From Misgurnus anguillicaudatus (Eukaryota > Chordata > Actinopteri > Cypriniformes > Cobitidae), in NCBI RefSeq assembly GCF_027580225.2, contig NC_073358.2, forward strand, positions 13,560,001 to 13,624,000: a DNA stretch of 64,000 bases. Reading direction: 5' to 3'. This document shows positions 34,640-44,300 of the stretch, piece by piece. Under the pieces are notes generated by a model. The model was not told the origin of the DNA. It worked only from the letters and a program-made list of their open reading frames with translations, and did not search any database. Numbering within the stretch: position 1 is the first letter of the stretch; every line of letters begins with the position of its first letter. The translations under genes were made by a program, and so were the position numbers.

Positions 34640-35055
34640 GTTACACTCAAAGAACTAAAGGGGGATTATTCAATAGTCCAGAACATGAAGCATTAGCTCA
34701 CTGCATTAGCAAAGATTGTGCATTTGGAATAGGAATAGCATTGAAATTCAGAAAGAGATATGGAGTAGACAAAGTAGTTTGACAACGGAAACGGTGGGAC
34801 AGTGCGCGGTAACAGGAAGGGCAAAAAGAACAATTTTTCAAAAGAGAAAGCCAAAGATTTGCCAAAATACGACACATTGAGACAGGCAATAAAAGAACAA
34901 AAAAAAAACACTGTGAAGAACAACGTGTAAAAAAGTTGGTTATACCCAGGATTGGGTGTGGTCTGGATAGATTAGAGTGGGAAAAAGTAAGGGATTTAAT
35001 CAAAGAAGAGTTCCAAAACACTGAAATAACCATTACTGTGTATGTAAGGGAATAA
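34640..35055 (+). pseudogene. Macro domain of the OARD1/TARG1 type, broken
   Basis: Segment 34,663-34,782 reads SPEHEALAHCISKDC then AFGIGIALKFRKRYGVDK; segment 34,927-35,055 reads VIPRIGCGLDRLEWEKVRDL then ITITVYV and ends in TAA. These are the signature N- and C-terminal blocks of the single-domain macro hydrolase OARD1/TARG1, which removes ADP-ribose from acidic residues. The Asp of GCGLDRL, corresponding to the catalytic Asp of TARG1, is kept. The middle (34,783-34,926) is out of frame and decayed, with a recognisable KYDTLRQAIKEQ. It follows integrase inside the provirus and is probably host-derived cargo. This copy cannot make the protein. Confidence 0.8.
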
Positions 35056-36050
35056 TAAGTGGAAAAAAGGGGAGATTGTGAAGTATTTTACTATATTTCA
35101 AATATTTTACATTTTTATTTTGAGATTTTTCAAATATATTTTACTATATTTCAAATATTTTACATTTTTATTTTGAGATTTTTCAAATATATTTTCAGAT
35201 TTTAAAGATTTTACATTTGAATATTTTACAACTTCCAAGTATTTTACAGTTTACTATTTTTGGTGATTTTTAAAGGTGTTACATTTTACATTTTACCATT
35301 TTCATGAGTTTCAAGTATTTCACATGTTCACATTTGAGAATTTCAAAGATTTTACATTTTTCTACATATTGTGATTTTCAAGGGTTTTCCAGTTTACAAT
35401 ATTTTATGATTTTCAAAGGACTTACATTTTAATATATCCTTTTGTGAGCATCTTTGAAAATATTTGATAACATTTTACAATTTTCATTTATTCTTTCAGG
35501 AGTATTTTTGGAGACATACCATTGTTTTACATTTTTTATAGATTCTTTTACAAATGCATTTTGAAGACATTTTACAATTATCTTGAATTAACATATATTC
35601 TTTTGGTATAGATTTATTTGTAGGCTTAACAGTTTACTTTTAACGTGTGTGTTTTGAAATTATTTTACATCTGGTTTGACTATATTTTACAGCCTTCATC
35701 TATATTTTTACAAATATTTTATAATTCTTTTATTTCTGGGATATTTTACATTTTTATTACGTGACAGTTTTTAGAGGAATAGTTACTATATTTTGGTTAT
35801 ATTTGACAGTGTGTGGAGGAAATTCTTTTGCTATATTTTACAATACGTTTATAATACATGTGCACCAAATTTAAATTTTTCACACCTCGTTTACGATATT
35901 ATATATTCTAAGGTTTGTGCCTATCTTCTTAGAATATTTTCAAGCCGAGATAAGATTTACACAAATTCATATATTTGTGGTAGTGCCTGTTGAAATAAAT
36001 AAATGAACAAAGAAATAAAGTGACAAAATTCAGGGATTAAGAACCCATGT
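35056..36050 (+). other. TTTTACA-rich AT block replacing most of env
   Basis: There is no gene. A ~57-bp unit is directly duplicated at about 35,088-35,200 and TTTTACA recurs many times up to 35,780. It lies where env would be expected. Confidence 0.6.
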
Positions 36051-36059
36051 AATAGCTGG

Positions 36060-36257
36060 ATGACAAAATGGTTTGGGCAATACAGCGCACTGATAACCTC
36101 ATTGATAATGTCTATTGCGGTGGCGGCAGCAATAATAGTAAACTGTGGATGTTGTTGTATGCCATGTATCAGATCTTTGTGTAACAGGTGTATCGTGAAG
36201 ACGGTGGAGGGAAAGGATCCTCCACCGTATCAGATGCCACTGCTAGGAGGAGGATGA
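36060..36257 (+). pseudogene. env: env transmembrane tail remnant
   Basis: The 65-codon frame has a hydrophobic span SALITSLIMSIAVAAAIIV followed by a cysteine-rich CGCCCMPCIRSLC and a short cytoplasmic tail ending PPPYQMPLLGGG. This is how the transmembrane subunit of gamma/epsilon-like Env ends; the cysteines are typical palmitoylation sites. The surface subunit and ectodomain are missing. Confidence 0.6.
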
Positions 36258-36284
36258 ACCAGTGGTTGATCTCCTGTAAAGGAG

Positions 36285-36298
36285 ATCAAAAGGGGGAA
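36285..36298 (+). promoter_or_regulatory. Polypurine tract
   Basis: GATCAAAAGGGGGAA directly precedes the 3' LTR, the expected primer for plus-strand synthesis. Confidence 0.85.
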
Positions 36299-36972
36299 TG
36301 AAGGAAAATGAGAACATTTATAACATCAGTATATCCTTTCATTATTAATAATTGCATTGCTTCTAATATTATAAAGCAGTTATGAGTATTAATATTTAGC
36401 AGTTTATTACATAGTATTGAAATTAGTTATGTTTAAGATTGGTCTTATTTGTTGTGCATGATCAAAGCTTATATATGAATCCATTGCATTTGACTCTAAA
36501 AGGTCATGTCTGCAGATTTTGGAGGCTTGCAGTTGTGTGTGGTATGTATGTATGTGTGTTTTTTAACTTTTACTTTGCAGAGCCACCTGGGAAAACGAGA
36601 AACAGGATGTCGGGGCGACAGGGTGAACTAAAGGTCATAGTTGTATATAGCAGCATGAACTTCTTAGACAGAAGTAAAACTTTCCATCGAACGGGTCTGG
36701 TGAACTTTTAAGAAAGAAGTAAAACTTTCCATCGAACAGGCCCCCACCCAACTACACATATAAATTTTTGGGTCAGAGGGAGAGGCAGATCAGATCAACC
36801 GCTCCTCGGGGGACCTGTTTCTGCATTGGTGTTGTGTAAGGACAGGGACAGTTTTGACCCAGAGCTCTGTAATACTTCATTTGAGATACTTATTAAAAAT
36901 AATTTGATTTGAGTTACGTGTCTGATCTCCTCATTCAAAAGAACATGCCGGACTAGAAATAAAAGTCCAACA
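36299..36972 (+). repeat. 3' LTR
   Basis: Nearly identical to the 5' LTR; differences noticed are C/T in AAAGCTTATATATG, T/A in CATATAAATT, T/C in TTTTGACCC and three single-A insertions. Followed by the duplicated ATAT and the LINE. Confidence 0.93.
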
Positions 36973-36976
36973 ATAT

Positions 36977-37260
36977 TTAAAATCATCTACTACCTGCAAT
37001 TTTTGACCCTTAACAACTATGTCAGGATGTTGCGTAGTGTTTTTTCGTGAAGAAAAATACATGCAAACTGTTTTTGAAGTGTTTAATGTTAAACACGAGT
37101 AATCCAGCCAATTGACTATTTTATTAATTGCTGTTGTGAGTTTGTATGCCGCCTGTTGTTTTGTCTTTGCATGAACATAGATGACTGTGTCATCGGCATA
37201 CATTTGGATGTTAATGCCGGGACATACAGAAGGAAGATCATTAATATATATACTAAACAA
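36977..37260 (-). pseudogene. LINE ORF2, RT palm with YADD
   Basis: The frame contains INDLPSV and QMYADDTVIYVHA, the catalytic YxDD box, and VNWLDYSCLTLNTSKT. It continues into the 25.2-25.8 kb piece across the provirus. A TAA at about 37,277 separates it from the upstream piece. Confidence 0.85.
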
Positions 37261-37275
37261 TAGTGGGCCAAGGAT

Positions 37276-38106
37276 TTAACCTTGAGGCACCCCTACTGAA
37301 GATCTATTTTCTGTGGATAATGTGCCATTAATTTTAGTGCAATTCTTCCTTCTCATCAAGTATGATGCAAACCACTTAATTGTGTCAGTTGAGATGTTAT
37401 GAGTGGACAGTTTAGAAACGAAGACATTGTGGTTTACGGTGTCAAAAGCTTTCTTCAGATCCAGAAATATTGCTCCAACCACTCCCCCATTGTCTAATTT
37501 GGATTTCAGTTCTTCCACAAAATAGCACAGCGCAGTATCCGTGGAGTGATTTGATCTGAACCCAAATTGCATTGCATGCAAAGAAGTATGACATGAATTA
37601 AGATGAGCAGTGAGTTGGTTTTCTACAACCCTCTCGACTACTTTGGAGATAATTGGGAGTACACTGATGGGCCTGTACTTTGCCACATCTGTAGGGTCAC
37701 CATCCTTAAATATAGGCGTTATCACGGCTGTTTTCCAAACATCAGGGAACAGACACTCTTTAATTGACAAATTGACCAAGTGTGTGATAGGTGTACATAG
37801 TGCCTTGGCATTATACTTGAAGAGGGAAGAATCTAGTCCATAAACATCCTGAGCCTTAGAGCCTTTAAAATTGTTCAAAATTTTGGTTATCTCTTCTTCA
37901 TTTGTCTCTTTCAAACTAAAAACTGAGTATTCATAATTAGGTGGAGTAATGTGCATGTTTCTGTGACCAAACATTGTTGCTAACTGCTCAACAGACTCTT
38001 TAAAAAAAGTATTAAAAGCCAATGCTATTTCATTGTTATCTCTAGAAATGCTTCCATTAATACTTAACTCTAGAGGCTGGTTTCCTTTCCCTACTTTCTT
38101 TGACAT
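37276..38106 (-). pseudogene. LINE ORF2, linker and RT fingers/palm
   Basis: The frame holds YRPISVLPIISKVVER, QFGFRSNHSTDTA, AIFLDLKKAFDTVNH and GVPQG, the RT blocks 1-4 in order, preceded by a linker. It stops right after GVPQG by a single nonsense change. The preceding 38,107-38,121 carries another frame break. Confidence 0.85.
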
Positions 38107-38121
38107 TGTATTTAAATGTTT

Positions 38122-38782
38122 TCATATTTGTTGTCCATTTCCTCTGGCCTGATTGATAAGATTAATAAAAAAATTTGCTTTAGCTTTACGGAGCATATTA
38201 ACTACTTTATTTCTAAGTCCTTTAAATATCCTATAATCATTGTCCAATTTTCTTTTTAGGGCAGTTTTAAGTGCATAATCTCTTTTCCTCATTAGGCTCC
38301 ATAATTCATCATTTAGCCATGGTAAATTAGATTTTTTACGTCCATTTATACACTTCTTAATAAATTTGTCTTTCACACCTATAATATTTTTTTATGAAAA
38401 GTGTGCACTTATCATCTAGGCCAATATTATCACATACAAAATCAGTCCAGTCTAATAGTTTTAATTGTTCCTCAAACTGTGGCATATCTTTCTTTGGTAT
38501 TCTGTAGGTTACTTTTTTATTATCATGTTTGTAAAGAAACCTTTTATTGGTTAATTTTCGACATATCAACACTAGATTATGGTCGGAGATACCTGTAACA
38601 AAATTATATGATTTAGTAATTCTCTCTGGTCTGTTGCAGAAAATCAAGTCAATCTGTGTATTTGAACAACATGTAATTCTAGTCGGGCCATTAACCATTT
38701 GAGAGAGATCATGTTTACCTGTGATATCTTTAAGTTTTTTCCTATCTGATTTGCTAGACCAGTTAATGGAATGTTGAAACAT
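38122..38782 (-). pseudogene. LINE ORF2, C-terminal half of endonuclease
   Basis: Two overlapping frames (38,357-38,782 and 38,122-38,376) show TQIDLIFCNR and TGISDHNLVLICRK, the D-x-I and SDH boxes of the LINE endonuclease, and then a basic linker (NVVNMLRKAKANFF-type). The N-terminal endonuclease half is absent, consistent with 5' truncation. Confidence 0.8.
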
Positions 38783-39139
38783 TAATTCAATTCAATTCAA
38801 TTCAATTTTATTTATATAGCGCTTTTCACAATACTTAATTGTTTCAAAGCAGCTTTACATTAATAGAAGCAGTAAAAGCACAGAAAAACGACAGATAGCA
38901 CAACATAATACACAATAGCATAAGCAGTCAAATTTGCTGCGGCTATGACTCGACATTATGAGCGAGCGTATTACTAATGTAACGTCTAGAAGAAGAAGCT
39001 AAGTTAAGCCCAAGCAGGCTACCTCCCCGGGGTAAAAAAACCCCTAGGAGAAAAAAAAACAAAAATCCTGGGTTGTTCAGCCGAGGAAATAAAAAAAATA
39101 AATAAAAGTCCTAGGAGGGAAAAACCTTTGGGAGATATA
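38783..39139. repeat. Dispersed fish repeat, left half
   Basis: Starts (AATTC)n then ATTTATATAGCGCTTTTCAC and CAAAGCAGCTTTACATTAAT, a very common fish dispersed repeat. It is interrupted by the Tc1 element and resumes at 46,836. Confidence 0.65.
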
Positions 39140-39437
39140 TACAGTCTTGTTCAAAATAATAGCAGTACAATGTGACTAACCAGAATAATCAAGGTTTTTA
39201 GTATATTTTTTATTGCTACATGGCAAACAAGTTACCAGTAGGTTCAGTAGATTCTCAGAAAACAAATGAGACCCAGCATTCATGATATGCACGCTCTTAA
39301 GGCTGTGCAATTGGGCAATTAGTTGAAAGGGGTGTGTTAAAAAAAATAGCAGTGTCTACCTTTGACTGTACAAACTCAAAACTATTTTGTACAAACATTT
39401 TTTTTTCTGGGATTTAGCAATCCTGTGAATCACTAAA

Positions 39438-40423
39438 CTAATATTTAGTTGTATGACCACAGTTTTTTAAAACTGCTTGACATCTGTGTGGCATGGAGTC
39501 AACCAACTTGTGGCACCTCTCAGCTGTTATTCCAATCCATGATTCTTTAACAACATTCCACAATTCATTCACATTTCTTGGTTTTGCTTCAGAAACAGCA
39601 TTTTTGATATCCCCCCACAAGTTCTCAACTGGATTAAGGTCTGGAGATTGGGCTGGCCACTCCATAACATTAATTTTGTTGGTATGGAACCAAGACTTTG
39701 CCCGTTTACTAGTGTGTTTTGGGTCATTGTCTTGTTGAAAAAACCATTTCAAGGGCATGTCCTCTTCAGCATAGGGCAACATGACCTCTTCAAGTATTTT
39801 AACATATGCAAACTGATCCATGATCCCTGGTATGCGATAAATAGGCCCAACACCATAGTAGGAGAAACATGCCCATATCATGATGCTTGCACCTCCATGC
39901 TTCACTGTCTTCACTGTGTACTGTGGCTTGAATTCAGAGTTTGGGGGTCGTCTCACAAACTGCCTGTGGCCCTTGGACCCAAAAAGAACTCTCATCAGTC
40001 CACAAAATGTTCCTCCATTTCTCTTTAGGCCAGTTGATGTGTTCTTTGGCAAATTGTAACCTCTTCTGCACATGCCTTTTTTTAACAGAGGGATTTGCGG
40101 GGGATTCTTGAAAATAGATTAGCTTCACACAGACGTCTTCTAACTGTCACAGTACTTACAGGTAACTCCAGACTGTCTTTGATCATCCTGGAGGTGATCA
40201 TTGGCTGAGCCTTTGCCATTCTGGTTATTCTTCTATCCATTTTGATGGTTGTCTTCCGTTTTCTCCCACGTCTCTCTGGTTTTGCTCTCCATTTTAAGGC
40301 ATTGGAGATCATTTTAGCTGAACAGCCTATCATTTTTTGCACCTCTTTATAGGTTTTCCCCTCTCCAATCAACTTTTTAATCAAAGTATGCTGTTTTTCT
40401 GAACAATGTCTTGAACGACCCAT
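39438..40423 (-). pseudogene. Tc1-type transposase, frameshifted
   Basis: The N-terminal frame 40,082-40,423 starts MGRSRHCSEKQH, with the helix-turn-helix ([18 protein letters not shown]) and GRKRK basic block intact. A base deletion near 40,080 and an 8-bp deletion near 39,990 shift the frame, moving the first catalytic Asp (WTDES) out of register. The C-terminal frame 39,438-40,073 keeps QQDNDPKHTS and LNPVENLWGD. The lesions differ from those of copy 1. Confidence 0.9.
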
Positions 40424-40483
40424 TTTCCTCAGCTTTCAAATGCATGTTCAACAAGTGTTGGCTTCATCTTTAAATAGGGGCCA

Positions 40484-41279
40484 TGTGAGGGCCCAAGAAG
40501 TAGCCACCCATTAGTGGTAATGTAGACCACACCACACCTTTGCATACACATGTTTATTTTAATTTAATCATTAAAACAGTTTATTTCAGGATATGTTCAA
40601 TAATCACACACAACAGTTAAGTCACTTATTCTTTATTTCTTTGGTTAATGTTACATGTTCATTTACATCATTTCTGATTTGGAGTGCACACAAATTAGTT
40701 ATGTTGTATCTGTTATTTATACTTCTTTCTATTTGAGTTTAAGTTTACCGTAATGAGTGGTGTTGGTCTACCGAAGCCTTCAGCCATTATGTCCTGGGAG
40801 CGACAAAGATTGGAGTCCTGTTGGAAACCAAGATTTAAAGAGATGGTTCCTACTGGATGTACCATGTCTTAAGAATGTATGGGGGAGGACTCGTGATGAT
40901 GGAAGTCTTTGAATTAATTTCTTTAGTTGTGTGTTTATGATTCAGTTAAATTTGTATTTTTTGAGCTTTAATTCAAATTGTATTTGCTTGATTATATTTG
41001 GACTTTGTTTAATATTATATGTTAAGTGTAATGTGTATTTGTTTCCCCTTTTGTATTGTAATGGGCCCATCTTTCCCTTTATAAGTCGTTTGCTTTGTTC
41101 ATTTGGTTGGTCTGGTTTAGCTGATTAGTTTCCTTTTTGTTTGTCCTTAGTTCTTTGTTGCAACAAGTTTTGATTTTGTATGCTGTTTTGGTTTACTTCA
41201 GTTGGGTTCAAATAAAGACCCATTTATTTTGATAAAAAGACTTGGTGTTCTTATTTCCTGGCCGCTCAGGTCCCTCACA
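40484..41279 (+). repeat. 5' LTR of Gmr1-type element
   Basis: TG...CA ends with an 8-bp inverted repeat. It carries a TATA-like CCCTTTATAAGTCG near 41,077 and CAAATAAAGACCC near 41,210 as likely promoter and polyadenylation signal. Confidence 0.93.
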
Positions 41280-41281
41280 TA

Positions 41282-41299
41282 TGGTGGCAGCGGTGGGAT
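41282..41299 (+). promoter_or_regulatory. Primer-binding site, tRNA-Leu type
   Basis: TGGTGGCAGCGGTGGGAT, two bases after the LTR, is complementary to the 3' end of a vertebrate tRNA-Leu (ending ATCCCACCGCTGCCACCA) over 18 bases. Confidence 0.85.
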
Positions 41300-41378
41300 G
41301 TCTGGTCAGTTAAAGTTCACCAAGTCTTTGTTTTTTTTTTGCCCCTCGTGGTAGATTTTATTTACTTTTTCCAGTATT

Positions 41379-44300
41379 ATGAGTCGTGGCAAGAAAAAGA
41401 TGTCTAAACGACCTACCCGGCAGCCAGAAGAAGGATTTGAGGAGCAGGCTGGTTTGGAAGGAGCTGAAGGAGGAGAAGCAACAGAAGATAGAGATGTTTC
41501 AGTGACAGAGCTGGCAAATTTGCTTCGAGTCCATATGGCCAGGACAGAAGGCCGAGAATCTGTAAGGCAACAAGAACATGCAGACCAGGAGCGACGTTTT
41601 AAGGCCCTCCAGCACCAATTTAATTTACTGCAAATGGAAGTCCAAGCACGTACCTCCCCTATTCTACATGTTTCTGATACTGGTCCAGAAAGGCCTGATA
41701 TGAACCCTTTAGGATCTTTAACTTCAGTTCAGGAAGAGGACGTTGGAGGCCCACCACTGTCTCAAATACCTCGATTAGAGAAGCTGTGTGATACAGATGA
41801 TGTGGAGCACTTCCTAGTTGCTTTTGAGAGAATTGCGGCTGCTTGTAGATGGACCAGAACTGACTGGGTTTGGCATTTGATCCCTTTATTGACTGGTAAG
41901 GCACGAGCAGCTTATGTCAACATGGATGTGAGTGAGTCTACAGATTACGACAAAGTGAAGTCTGCTATTTTGAAGAAATATGATGTTAATGCAGAGACTT
42001 ATCGTCAAAAGTTCCGCTCCCTGTCAGTAGACCCCTCTGAGAACCCAAAAGAGCTTTACAATCGGCTTAAGGAATTATTTGGAAAATGGATCCAGCCTAA
42101 AGGAAAAACTGTAGAGGAGGTGAGTGAGATTATTATTTTGGAACAATATCTGAGAATGCTATCTCCTGAACTTCAGGTTTGGATTCGAGAACGAGATCCT
42201 AGAACAGCAGCAGAAGCAGCAGCTTTGTCAGATGTTTTTGTGGCAGCCAGGGGAAAGAATAAGTCCTGGGCCTGGAGATCTAGTAATGACCGTCGGTCCC
42301 CAGAAGTGCCACTATTCCAACAAAGAAAAGCAGAACTGTCTGGTAAGCCTCTTATGGGGAAACCTACTTCAGCCAAATTAAGTTTTGCACCTAAACGACC
42401 TCCCATATGCTATTTATGTGGTCAAGAAGGGCATACTAAACCCAATTGTCCAAAGAACTCTGCTCACCTTGCACAGCTATGTTTTGTACCGAGACATGAG
42501 ACAACCAAACATTCAGTTTCCTCCAAGACTACAAATGTAGAGATTAACGGTGAGAAATTGATGGCTTTAATTGACACTGGCAGTGATCAGACCCTTGTAA
42601 ATAAGAAATTTGTTTCACCATCTTTGATCAGTTCAGCAAACCGACTGCCTATTTGTTGTGTACATGGTGATGAGAGACTGTTGCCTACTGCCAATGTTTA
42701 TGTTAAGATAAAGAATCAAACTTACCTGTTGGAAGTGGGAGTATCTGATAATTTGCCCTTTCCTGTTATCTTGGGTCGAGATGTACCTGTCCTGTTGGAG
42801 TTGTTATACCCAGTGCAGACATGTCACATGGTGGTAACTAGAGCGAAATCAAGCCAGTCAGAAGAGTCTGGACACACACTGAGTACTCTACCTTTCTTTA
42901 ATGCAGAAATTGAGCCTGGGATGCCAAAGAGGAAAAAGACTCGATGGGAGAAGAGGCAGGAGAAGGTAAAATATGCTGCTTCTAAAATGTCAGAAGTTAC
43001 TAACTGCAATTTGCCTGTAAACTTCCAGTTGCCTACAAACATCATTCAGATGCAACAGGAAGATACCAGTCTCAAGGAGTGCTTTACGAAAGCTGAAGAG
43101 GTAAGAGAGGAGCTTATACATGGCAAGACCATAACTTTTGTAGTAATTGAGGGAATACTTTACCGTCAGATTGGGCCATTGAAACAGCTGGTGGTTCCAC
43201 AGTGTGTTCGAGAAGTGGTTTTACATCTGAGCCACTCAATTCCTTGGGCTGGCCACCTTGGGAAAAATAAGACCACTGCAAGGATCAAGAAATATTTTTA
43301 TTGGCCCGGTTTGAAAGCAGATGTGACACAATTCTGTAAGAGCTGTCCTATTTGTCAAAAGGTTTCTCTCAAACGTCCACATCGAGCCCCACTACAACCC
43401 CTCCCGGTGATTGGCACTCCATTTGAGAGGCTTGGGATGGATGTCGTTGGTCCGGTGGAGCGAAGTCGATCAGGAAATAGATTCATGCTGGTAATAACTG
43501 ACTACGCTACAAGGTATCCAGAGGTATTTCCATTACGATCTGTGAAGGCTAAACCGATAGCTGCTGCTTTAGTTCAACTGTTTTCAAGAGTTGGGTTCCC
43601 TGCAGATATCTTAACCGATCAGGGCACTAATTTTATGTCTACTCTGTTAAAACAGGTCTACAGGCTCCTGGGAATTAAGAGCATTCGTACTACTCCTTAC
43701 CACCCTCAAACAGATGGGCTAACTGAGCGATTCAACCAGACTTCAAAGCAAATGCTCCGTAAGTTTGTCAGTGAGTCCGGTCGTGATTGGGACCAATGGC
43801 TGCCATATCTTCTCTTCGCCTATAGGGAAGTTCCACAGGCCTCTACGGGGTTTTCACCCTTTGAGCTGTTATATGGGTATGAGGTCAAGGGGCCACTGGC
43901 CCTGCTGCAAGGAATGTGGAAAGGAAGTAATGGAGTGTCAGAGTCCACGAATGTTGTCTCCTATGTTTTGCAAATGAGGGAACGTCTGCAAGAAATGACC
44001 TCTTTGGCACAGAAGCATTTGGGGGAAGCCAGAAACCAGCAAAAGACTTGGTATGATCCACGAGCTCGACAGAGAAATCTGGAAGTAGGTCAAAAGGTAC
44101 TTGTTATGCTGCCTAGTCGAGAAAGTAAGCTCCTAGCAAAATGGCAGGGTCCTTATGATGTCAAGAAGCAACTGGGTCCTACCACTTATGAGATCAGTAT
44201 GCCCGGTCAAGAGCGTTCCAGCCGAGTGTTACATGTCAATCTGTTAAAGGAGTGGGTTCCCAGACCTGAGACAGTCCAGTCTTTAATGATTCGTTGTGTG

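Larger units (their letters stand above)
25848..36972 (+). mobile_element. Endogenous retrovirus, complete provirus (11.1 kb), defective
   Basis: LTRs of 671 and 674 bp begin TGAAGG and end CCAACA. They are flanked by a 4-bp duplication ATAT (25,844-25,847 and 36,973-36,976), as in gamma/epsilon-like retroviruses. The order is LTR, primer site, splice donor, ~2.9 kb leader, gag, protease with a 2H-like segment, RT, RNase H, integrase, macro domain, AT-rich block, env tail, polypurine tract, LTR. By eye the LTRs differ at three substitutions and three single-base indels, so insertion is recent. The decayed pol shows it was probably copied by enzymes supplied in trans. Confidence 0.9.
25003..38782 (-). 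mobile_element. LINE (non-LTR retrotransposon), 5'-truncated, split by a provirus
   Basis: Two LINE pieces on the minus strand, 36,977-38,782 and 25,003-25,847, become contiguous if the 25,848-36,972 provirus is removed. The 3' tail is (TACAAA)-like at about 25,003. In order the element holds the C-terminal half of an endonuclease, a linker, reverse transcriptase and the C-terminal LWN block. The left limit of its 5' side (38,782) abuts a dispersed repeat, and the N-terminal endonuclease is missing. The clade is L2/Rex-like and unresolved. Confidence 0.8.
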
